A DNA stretch of 64,000 nt from Eleginops maclovinus (lineage: Eukaryota; Chordata; Actinopteri; Perciformes; Eleginopidae). The DNA is taken from assembly GCF_036324505.1 (NCBI RefSeq), contig NC_086366.1, positions 6,573,427 to 6,637,426 on the forward strand, in the 5' to 3' direction. The notes under the pieces were generated by a model that saw only the letters and a list, made by a program, of their open reading frames with translations, was not told where the DNA came from and searched no databases. Below, in pieces: positions 1 through 13,800 of the stretch (within the stretch, counting starts at the first letter, position 1; every line of letters starts with the position of its first letter). Position numbers and translations under genes: made by a program.

Positions 1-4512
<4,512 letters not shown>

Positions 4513-4735
4513 TGTGGTTCGGCCGTGATTTGGAGAGGTGAAACAAATGTTAAGGCTAACTTTAGGACTACACAGACGAGGATATATTTATTTAATTTCG
4601 GTTACACAGCTCTGACCCCCCTCCACGGTTGCTCCCGCTTTCTATTCAGCCTGTTTGCAGTCGCCATTGGAAGGATGAGGGCCCCAGCGCGATACGACTT
4701 ACTTCCGCCACAGCGGAGTAACACCAAGCCGCCAG
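4513..4735 (-). promoter_or_regulatory. Probable brwd1 promoter and 5' UTR
   Basis: The bases just upstream of the brwd1 ATG are richer in G+C and CpG than the surroundings. They hold a CCAAT-type site (gccattgg, near 4663) and an ETS-like site (acttccg, near 4710, that is cggaagt on the transcript strand), a mix common in TATA-less housekeeping promoters. No TATA box stands out. The transcription start is not defined by sequence, and a dispersed repeat begins immediately upstream at 4736. Confidence 0.45.
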
Positions 4736-5200
4736 GAAGTGAACCCGCCGTTGAAGCCGATTTTCGAATGGTCGTAGTGGCCAAACGTTGGTACTACAAC
4801 CTACGTGACGTCATTTAGGCCAAAAACCCTTTTTCCCATTGACTTAGATTGGGAAAGAGACGTCGGTAAATCAGCGTATATATATGTTTTAGATAAGTAA
4901 ACTACCCAGCACGAACTCTTGTATAGCCCTCATTAAAATAATTAGGGTGTTAAAGTGGTAAAATGAGCTAAAAGCTGAATCCTCGGTTATTTTCCCTTCA
5001 TTTATTTGGTTGAGCCAAGAGCGGAAAATCGGAGGCGGGGCTTAAGGAAAACTCAACTGCGCATGCTCTGTGGGGATGATCCGGGTACTATCTGAATCTA
5101 CAGTGGCTATTCTGGGCTTCATGCGCCACTGAGCGACTCTCGTAGGAATGGACAGAGCTCCGCTTCCGGCACTGTATCCAGTTCCCTTTATACATCCATG
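4736..5200 (+). repeat. 460-bp dispersed repeat C, copy 1 (upstream of brwd1)
   Basis: Aligns by eye along its whole length with the reverse complement of 11054-11511. Shared blocks include gccgttgaag, gtagtggcca, tgacgtcatt, cattgactta, gggaaagagacgtc, aaatcagcgtata, cttgtatagccc, tgcgcatgctctgtggg and tatacatccatg. Identity is interrupted by small indels. It contains a complete CRE palindrome (TGACGTCA at 4806-4813) that is also intact in the other copy. I see no terminal inverted repeat or coding capacity; family unknown. Confidence 0.7.
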
Positions 5201-6186
5201 AGTAACACAGGAAAAAGGGGGTGGGGAGGCGAAGAGCACTTTAAACAAAAGACTAAAGTGTGCGTTAGCTCCTCGGTTAGCAGCATCGGCACTATTTTAC
5301 GTGAGTCACATATTTTCACGAATTCCAAATCCACGTGTTAAAAAAATAAAGTAAAGAAAATAACCCAAAAATATATATTACAAACGGCCGCCCACTTTCT
5401 CTTCCCAGCGAGTTCTGCACATGACGTCATATGTAACGGTTGCCAATTTGATCTTGACGATAAATTTGCTTTATTTGTAAAGTGATCAGGCTCCTTTTTT
5501 ATTGTTAAAACATAACTCAAAACGTGATGTTTAAGGGAGAAAATAAACGTGAATAAGCAAAAATAAAGTGAAATTCTTATGTTTAAATATGCAAATTGGG
5601 CATCGTCTTAAAAGAAAATCTAATTTACTTACACTTCCGGGATATACATCTGAACATTTCACCCAAAAGGTCCAAAATTCAATTCAAATATTGTTGATTT
5701 ATTAGAGTCAAAGAGTTTGTTTTTTTAGATGATTTAATTTAATATTTCTTGGTATCCCTCCATAAATTCGCAATAATGTCAATGAAAAGCAGTTTTTTTC
5801 AAACAGTTTTCCATAATTGTTTTATTTTTTGTCTCTTTCTTACAATTTTCTTCTTTAACAGTGTTTATGTATGCATCATGTACACAGAGGCAAATTCCTT
5901 GTATGTGTGAATTTATTTGTTAAATTGACAATGTGGTATTGCAATTTTTACTGAAGTCAGAATACTACTACCAGCACTAGTTCTCTGTATATTTGATCTC
6001 TGATCCCAAGCTAGGTCAAGATGGCAGAGCCGCAGGGCCCCGAAGGCGTCTACATTCACCGTGTGTGATATTGCTCTTTGGTAATTTGATTACTTGTACA
6101 TTTGCTTGGGAATTTGCCCCAGACAATTAAGGACGATATTTACTGGTTTCCTGCATTATTAACAATCTCAAAAGTCACGTCAATAT
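5201..6186. other. brwd1-hmgn1 intergenic sequence, mostly featureless
   Basis: AT-rich sequence without any coding pattern I can support. A GC-rich island near 6020-6065 stands out (described separately as an orphan ATG segment). A small patch at 5230-5310 (gcgttagctcctcggttagcagcatcggc) ending in a possible splice donor (ac|gtgagt) could be a noncoding exon, but nothing confirms it. Confidence 0.5.
6021..6068 (+). other. Orphan GC-rich ATG segment, possible first exon or captured fragment
   Basis: An ATG in a reasonable context (tcaagATGG) opens 15 codons (MAEPQGPEGVYIHRV) before TGA. A possible splice donor (cacc|gtgtgtg) lies at about 6060. The segment is clearly more GC-rich than its AT-rich surroundings. 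I found no downstream partner exon and do not recognise the peptide. It may be chance, a captured exon, or the start of an unannotated transcript. Confidence 0.2.
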
Positions 6187-6312
6187 TGGAGGTGCCCTTT
6201 AAAGCTTTCTGGGGTTTACCCTTTCCTGTAGCGTCTTCTTTAGGTTTTTGTGCATGTAAATGGTCTGCAAAGGCAAAAGTCCCAAAGTTCCCTCCAGAGG
6301 AAGTTAACGCTT
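6187..6312. repeat. Fragment of CCAAT-rich MITE family B, copy B1
   Basis: The block ccctttcctgtagcg...tttttgtgcatgtaaatggtctgcaaaggc...cccaaagttc matches 53385-53480 almost word for word. It represents the outer part of the same element whose inner part recurs at 21012, 42720, 44963 and 54735. Confidence 0.6.
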
Positions 6313-6349
6313 GATCAATACATTCACTTTAGTTTGTATCCGTCACAAC

Positions 6350-6690
6350 AGAAGTGAAAGAAATACTCAGATCCCTTACTTGAGTTGAAGTACAGGGTCT
6401 GAAACGACTGTTACAAGTAAAGGTCTGAATTAACAATGTTACTTTAGTAGAGGTACATATGCACAACTATCTATAGTATTCTACATTTGATACTCAATGC
6501 AGAATTACTTTTTCACAATACTATATTTAGGATTTAGATTTGTCATTGTACAACAAAATGTAGTTTGCAACATACATGGTAAGAGCAGCAGTATATTCAG
6601 TCATAGGACGACATATATTCATGTATAGGTTGCAGAGTTCGTACCTTTATTGTTTATACTTTAGGTACATTTTGCTGATCTGTACTGTAA
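6350..6690. repeat. Diverged copy A2 of the 'aagtac' MITE family
   Basis: Begins agaagtgaaagaaatactcagatccc..acttgag and carries the motifs ttacaagtaaaggtctg and ttactttagtagaggtac seen in copies A1 and A3. It is strongly diverged and its right boundary is uncertain. Confidence 0.45.
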
Positions 6691-6890
6691 TAGTTTTGAC
6701 TTTAAGCAAATAAGTCAGTCTGGGTCTAATATTTATTTACTAACCCTAATAAAAAATGAAGCTATGCTCCTCCCTGGTGGTGAATAATATAATTAATTTC
6801 AGGTTACACATGGTAAACATCTGAAACAGGTTCTTACACCACAATCACTCTACACAATAGATGAGAAACACACTTTACAGGAATTCCCAC

Positions 6891-6896
6891 TTTATT
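6891..6896 (-). terminator. Candidate hmgn1 polyadenylation signal
   Basis: On the minus strand this reads AATAAA (plus strand tttatt). It is about 730 nt downstream of the hmgn1 stop, giving a 3' UTR of ordinary length for this family. No closer AATAAA to the stop is evident. Confidence 0.5.
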
Positions 6897-7624
6897 TGGC
6901 ATTTCATACCATTCATAACAAAGAAAAATGTATTTTTGATTTTTTGATTTTTTTAAAAAAAATGAGGAAACTGTACATTGGTAGAGAAATCCCAAAAAAA
7001 ACTCAAAGGATATATCCACTGAGAAGTAGCGGATATATTTTGTTGACTGAGGTGTGAATACAGTAATCCTAACGGGATGAACTAAAACACGCATGATTAG
7101 CTTTGTAATGCATCTTGATTTGAGCACAGCGGAGAGCTCGGATGTGTCGAAAAATCCTCACATGTACCTTCACTGACAGCATTAAAAAAATAATCCAGTA
7201 ATAGTGAACATTATGAACAAGACTGACTTAGCACAGCCCTTCAATCATACTAACACTTTATGATGAATTGAATTCAAAAACCCCTCAATGCGCCTCGGGA
7301 ATGTCTCAGGTAAACTCTCCCAGAGCCAAACATCAAATTCCTGATATAGGCACGAATTCATGTCATGCAGGAAAACTACAAACCTAAACAAAGGCAAAGT
7401 AAGAAGCCAGAGAGTACAAACAATGGAACAAAACATAAAATAAAACACAACGACTGAGAAGAAACAGAATGAAATTTGTAGTTGTTTCTTTAAAAATGCA
7501 TTACTGCAATTACGTGCCTAAAAACTTTACTGTCTTATGAAAATAGTAGATAAAAATAGTCTCTGCATTGTACAAGAAACGAGGTACAGGGGGGCTCTGG
7601 CAAGTTAGTCTAGGTGGGTCACAT

Positions 7625-10105
7625 CTACTCGGCGTCTTTGTCTTCTTCCTCTGCTTCCTCAGCTTTATCCTCCTTCTCCTCTGCTTCGTCTGCTTCTTCT
7701 GCCTCGTCTGCGTCTTCTGCTTCCTCTGCTGCTGCAGCGGGCTACAGGATAACATGCATTATTATTGTGTTTCTCTTTGAATGCTGCTAATATTTTTCAA
7801 TTTCCCAAGTATGTAATACCTCCTCAGCTTTGGCCTCTCCGTTTTCTGCAGGAGATGCCTCCGCCTCCTCAACCTCGGGCTCTTCCTTCTTCTTCTCCTC
7901 TGGCTTGGCCTTTGCTGGTTTGGCTGCCTTTTTGTTCTTGGGAGTTGCCTACAATGACAAAAACAAACCAAGCAACATGAAATTCATGCAATAGGGAATA
8001 TAAAACAGTGCATTTTAAATGGACACAATGTTTTTTGATTTATCTTGTATTACCTTTGTCTTTTCTGGCTTTTCTGTCTTTTCTGGTTTTTCTTCTGGTG
8101 TGTCCTTCGACAACCGCAGAGACTTTCTCAGTGGCTGCTAAAATAAAAACAAAGGATGCAAATATGTTAGTTGAGTCATTTCAAAGTATTGAATACACAG
8201 AATGACAAAACAAATTTAACCTCTTAGAATGTGACTAAACAAATGCCATGAGCCCTAACGGAACTAATAAGTGCCTTAACTTTTATTAGAGTGTGAAATA
8301 CTAAAACAGCACATTTTTAGCTAATATAAATAGTTATATGCAAAGGAAACTGAATGAAACTAACACTGAACTGTTTCTGCAAACACACGTTACACATCTT
8401 CAAAAACGTTGATAATGGGCACTCAACTGGGAACTCAATCCTGAATTCAAATGTTGAAGTCTGCCATCGGTAAGTTTACTTCATTAAATGGCCAAAGGTG
8501 AAGCATTGTGCCATTTATAGCTAAATTAAGTTGTGAAATGATCCTAACATAAATGTTAATCCAGCAAATATATGCTGTGACATCTTTTATAGTAGAACAT
8601 ATAACTTTTAAAAACAGGAAATTCAAATTAAAACGACTAAAGAAGAAATTTGATTTGGGGTGCATGTAAACCAGCGCCCCTAGTGGCTGGTCAATGCCAG
8701 GGACAGAGCCAGATTGGATCTAACAAACATTTTAGCCATTTAATTCAATATTTCCTCCCTAAAACATCAGTTTTTTTCTATCAGTAATGTAACTGGGATG
8801 CACTAAATGATGTTTAAAGTCAGTCTGAACCAACAGAGCCATTTTCTTTGTCTTGATCAAAAGTAGAACAAAATGTTCATTTGGGTGAAAGTTGGGGTGT
8901 CGAGGATAGTATGGTGCAAAAAAATGGTGTAAACACTTGAATACTAACCTCTGTGGCTCCGTCTGCGTTGGCCTGTGGAGGAAAGAGAGGGAGAAATAAA
9001 TTTAAAAAAAGGCAAAAGGAACAAGAGCCATTCATGACTGAGCTAAAGTGGGTGTGTAGCGCGAGAGGGGGATGGGCACCTCTCCCTCCCCTCAAGTCAC
9101 AAAGAAATTATGCAACCTAGAAGTGGGGAAGTTTCTGAGTTAAAGAGGTTCATCCAGTTCTAGTTTCTTCCCGCCGAACACTGTTGTTTATCATTCACGC
9201 GACAGACATGTTTTTTTTGTTGAGTAAGCGTGGTGCTGTGGCTACTTTTTATCCAAGAAAAGCGGGAAGGGAAGGTAGAGGGGACCCCCACCTCAACATG
9301 CGCTCCTAAAAACACTCATCAATCACAATGATCCCCTTTATGCCCCTCTATTGTGGCAAGTCTGTTTAAAAAAAAATTTAAACCGTCGACAGCGTTTTAC
9401 GGGCTACCACAACATGTGTCGCTGTCTTTCCAAACATGCATCAGCTGCCATGACACCCCTAAAGAAAAGATTTTAACACCTCCAGCCACAGGAGGACGCG
9501 TTTTACAGTAAGGCGCAGGCAGAGGTCACAAATCCCCCTGTGCTGCAAATAACAACTCGATATTTACTCAGTGCAAACACCTACATTGATAGTAACGCAT
9601 GCAATCAACGTTCAGTTCAAGTATCCCGAGGCAATTACGCAATAAATGTCTCCGAAAAAAACCTGTTCATCGACAGTGGTTACACCCCTTTGTTTGATCC
9701 CAACACACAGTATGACTAAATAATATCAAACCACGGTCGGACGAGCTGTGCATTTCAACAAATCAGCCACAAAGTAGAAGCCTTTAGGAAAGTAACGCAT
9801 TTTTGCAACAATGTTCGGTTAGAAAAGTGTGTTACACTTCACTGCACTAAGTAAAAAGGCGCCACTTCCCTGTATCAACAGCCGAGACACGACAGACCTA
9901 AGCACCGCAAAGGTGGACATCATGCATGCACATGGACACACTGTAGCAAACATTTATAAAGCGTATGGGGTGGTTAAACCTATATATTGTAGCGAAATAT
10001 AAATAAAGCATATAACAAATGTTACTTTAAAAAAAAAACAAAAAAAACACGAGTGTATTTATCGTATTTCACATTTTCACTTACTTTGTTGCTCCTTCTT
10101 CCCAT
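7625..10105 (-). CDS. hmgn1: hmgn1-like nucleosome-binding HMGN protein (124 aa)
   Basis: Five coding exons on the minus strand: 10105-10085, 8972-8949, 8137-8054, 7948-7820 and 7741-7625 (stop TAG 7627-7625). Every intron is GT-AG in phase 0; lengths of 21+24+84+129+117 nt give 124 residues. The exon plan (tiny basic exon 1, short exon 2, nucleosome-binding exon 3, Lys/Pro-rich exon 4, acidic last exon) is typical of HMGN genes. Start peptide MGRRSNK parallels the family's MPKRK. The nucleosome-binding core reads RKSLRLSKDTP where mammals have RRSARLSAKP; the Arg, Ser, Arg and Leu anchor residues are kept. Exon 4 carries PKNKKAAKPAKAKPE and SPAENGEAKAEE (family: PAENGEAK/TK). The C-terminus is an Ala/Glu/Asp tract ending EEEDKDAE. 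Known role: binds nucleosomes and loosens linker-histone-compacted chromatin. The position between brwd1 and get1 supports hmgn1 rather than hmgn2 or hmgn3. Confidence 0.9.
8138..10084 (-). other. hmgn1 introns 1 and 2
   Basis: Two introns around the 24-nt exon 2 (8949-8972). Intron 1 (8973-10084) is unusually rich in CpG and short poly-A/T runs for the window and may carry promoter-proximal regulation. I see no repeats with clear boundaries and no additional coding exon. Confidence 0.5.
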
Positions 10106-10833
10106 TGTTGCTTTAAGTGGTGCGGCAGAGACAGAAGAAAAACACAGCCTTTCACAGTGCAGGAAACTAAATGAATGTGGGTACACCTCTGCTGCTTACA
10201 CCTCCGGATCAGTCTGTAACTTAACATATGCGTCCGGCCAGTACTAGAACTAGCTCCAACCGGATTGGATCCTCCTCTCTGTATATTTTATCCCTTATCC
10301 TACCAACCTAGCAGGGAGAGTAACCACCCGCCCCTTGCTTCCAGTGATTGGCTTTGAGGTCGAAGAAACACACATTTGAACCAAAACATCTTACCTGTGT
10401 GGGCAGGACCGTGTGCCAATCAGTGTGTCCGAGCCAACTCTCACTTTTTAATCACAGCCTGTTCCCAGATTGTGTGCGCGTGTGTGCATGTATGTGGTGT
10501 GTGTGTGTGCGTGCGCGCGTGCTAGAGTGTATGTATGGAAAAGTGCATGACAACCATGTGAATGTTATGAGCTACAAGTTAGGAATGATCGTTTCCCAAA
10601 GAAGTTGCCATGTGTTCACAATGCATACTGACATTATCAGAAAAATAATATAATATAATACAAGCTGCAGCCTAAAGACAACAAACGAAATAAAAGTTTT
10701 ATGATAAACACAAATGATTATGAACGTGCTTAGTCAAAAACAAATCAAGAGAAACCTGTATGGGCTAATTATTATGACCTAATTAGCCTGTTATGTAACT
10801 CGTCTGTAGCTGCAACAAGGAGGAGAAACAAAC
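10106..10833. promoter_or_regulatory. Head-to-head promoter region between hmgn1 and get1
   Basis: 728 bp separate the two divergent start codons. Visible elements are an ATTGG (inverted CCAAT) at 10264-10268, a GC box (cccgcccc) at 10327-10334, and a second ATTGG at 10347-10351. These lie on the hmgn1 side. A TG-rich tract at about 10470-10522 separates them from the AT-rich get1 side. The head-to-head arrangement is the same as in mammals. Which elements serve which gene cannot be told from sequence. Confidence 0.6.
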
Positions 10834-13800
10834 ATGGCGGCCAGCTATGCGTGGTTCCTTGTTCTGGGCTCGGTTTTTCTGGTCAACCTCATGAAAACAC
10901 TCCTTCCGTCAATTTCCTCTTTCGTAAGTATGGTCTTTGTGTTAAAAAAATATGCTGTGCGTGCTTAAAACTTACCTAACATTTATATGGTATGTTTTAT
11001 AAGTAATTCAGGCGTTGTTGTTGACTAGCTTAGCTTTCGGTAAGCTAATGCTACATGGATGTATAAAGAGAGCTACTGGATACTCCTTTCATTGCTATGA
11101 GACTCTCTCATAGCCGCATGAAGCCCAAAATAGAGCGACAGTAGCTACAGAAAGTACCCGGATGTGGGCCCACAGAGCATGCGCAGCTGAATTTACCTTC
11201 AGCCCCGCCTCTGATCTATCCCTCTCGGCTAAGTCAAATGAAGGGAGAGAGAAAATAACTCTGGATTCAGCATTTAGCCCATTTAACAAGTTGATGACCC
11301 TAATGGTTTAAATAAGGGCTATACAAGTATTCGTGCTTGGTAGTTTAACTAGCTCCAAAGAAATTATACGCTGATTTATAGACGTCTCTTTCCCAATGTA
11401 AGTCAATGGGGAAAGGTATTTTTTGTCCCAATGACGTCACGGACTATGTAGTACCACAGTCTGGCCACTACGGTGATTCATAGAGATCTGCTTCAACGGC
11501 CGGCGCACTTCATGGAGGCTTCATGCTAGCTTTATGTATAGCTAGCTTAAAAAAAAAACGTAAATGCTCTGCAACAGTTGGAGGGTGGGGTCTTCTCTGA
11601 GATCCCGCTATAGTTAGTGCATATAGCGGGGAACATTATGTTCTGCATCATTGTTCAAATCTAAGTAGCCTATTGTAACGCTAAGCAACATGTAACTGCT
11701 AAAGAGATAGCCTACCAAAAAGCACTTGGTCAGTGATACAGCCTTTAATGTCAAGCAGGCAGAGGTGGAAGAAGTATTCAGCTTATTTACTGAAGTAAAA
11801 GTAGCAATACAGTATCAAAATACCAGTAAAAGTTCTGCATGCCAAATTGTGCTTTAGTAAAAGTATAAAAGCATAATCATCAAGATATAGTACAAGTACA
11901 AAAACTAAAAGTACTCATTATGCAGATTGGTCCATTTTAGAATCATATATGTCACGATACGCACACACTGTGTCACTTATCGTGTAGTTTATTAGGGCTT
12001 TGGATTAACACGTTACAAACTGCATTGCGGAGCTAACTCACGCGTGTCTCTATAACTTGTTCAACTGTACAGCGGAGACCGGAACCACGTCACCGCGTAA
12101 TATAACTGATAACGTTCATACCATCATTACATTACATCTCCCCCTTTTGAGACAATAAACTAAAAGTAACCTTTACCAGAACTGAGTCCATTCAGAGTAT
12201 CCTAAAACATAAATAAACAATACTTACTCCAATTGCAGATTCAGGTAAGTAAATTAAGTCTTAATCAAAATTAAATCTATTTTTACCAAGAGCAATTTCT
12301 TCTCATTTTTTTCCAGAACCCATTCCCCATTCATACTACTGTACTGTAGTATTTGTAACACATTAATATAAACATTACCCTTAAGTGCATTAGCAACATT
12401 AACTGCAGAAAACATTTCTTTCTTTCTCCTCCTTTTTTTTCAATTTTTTTTTTTTTTACATTTTGTCCATTGAACTAAATCTGTTTCAGTAGGGAAACCT
12501 GAAAAAAAAAAAAGATTAGGCATTAGCAATAAAGCAGTCAGCAGTCATAAATCACTCATTGAGTCTGAACCGGAGAGGTGGTCTGATTTCACGGCCCCTG
12601 GAGGTCAGTCTGGCTGTGCCACTGGACAGAGTAGGCCGTGCCGGTGTTCCCTGTGTAGTCTCTGGTGTAGGCCCCGGTGATGCTGTGTGGCCCCTGGTGA
12701 CCATCACAGGAAGTGGACTGCTGACGGGACGTGCTGGGCTGGTCTCGGGCTGTAGTTGTGGTTCTGCAGGCCCGGTGGTCTCAGCAGGCCCGGTGGTCTC
12801 AGGAACAGCCTGGAGGTGTCTCCTGTTACGCCGCAACACTGTGCCGTTGTCCATCTTGACCATGTAGGATCTGGGTTGTTCCGCTTTCCCCAACACCTGC
12901 GCAGGGGTCTTCCACCCCTTGTCTGTGTCCAGCTTGACACGCACTGCCTGACCTGTTGGCAGCTCTGGGAGATGGAGGGTGGAGTGTCGGCGGTTGTAGA
13001 AGTACTCGTAAGATCTCTTGGCTTTAGAGTCATTTGTTCTTACTTGTTCAGGGCTTATTGGAGTCATTTGCAAGTTTTGCTCCAATGTGGGGACTGTGGT
13101 GCGAATCTGTCGTCCCAGCATCAGTTGAGCCGGACTGGCCCCCGTTGCAGCAATGGGTGTGGCCAGATAGCTCATCAGGGCAAGGTACGGGTCTGGTTGT
13201 TTCAGCAGTCTTTTAGCAGTCTGGACTGCTCTCTCGGCTGCCCCGTTGGCCTGGGGGTAGTGGGGGCTCGAGGTTGTGCGCGTGAACCCGTACTCTTTGC
13301 AAAAGTCAGTGAATTCAGCTGACGTGAACTGCAGACCATTGTCGCTGACTAGTTCGAGAGGTACACCCCATCGGCTGAAGATGGCTTTGAGGCGCGTGAT
13401 GACCTGCTGGCTTGATGTAGAAGGTAAGTGTACCATTTCGACATACCTGGAATAGTAGTCCACGACTACTAGATAATGCTTCCCTTCCAGCTCGCATAAG
13501 TCAGCAGCGATCCTCTGCCAAGGCCCCTCTGGCAGGGCCGTAGTGATGAGAGGCTCACGCCTCTGCTTGGGCTTGTGCTCTATGCAGAACTTGCACTGCG
13601 TCACGGTTGTTTTGATGTCGCCTCCGATGCCAGGCCACCAGACAGAGAGCCTGGCTCTCTCACGGCACTTCGTCAGTCCTTGGTGACCTGTATGGATTCT
13701 TTTCAGAATGTCTGCTCTCAGTCCTTTTGGAATCACAATTCTGTCGTCGTACAGAACTAGTCCCCCCGCTTCAGAGAGGTGATGCCTGGCAGAATAGAGT

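Noticed and set aside
7510..7971. Plus-strand Cys/Phe-rich and minus-strand Arg/Gln-rich frames over hmgn1 exons 4-5
   Set aside because: Off-frame readings of the acidic and Lys-rich hmgn1 coding sequence.
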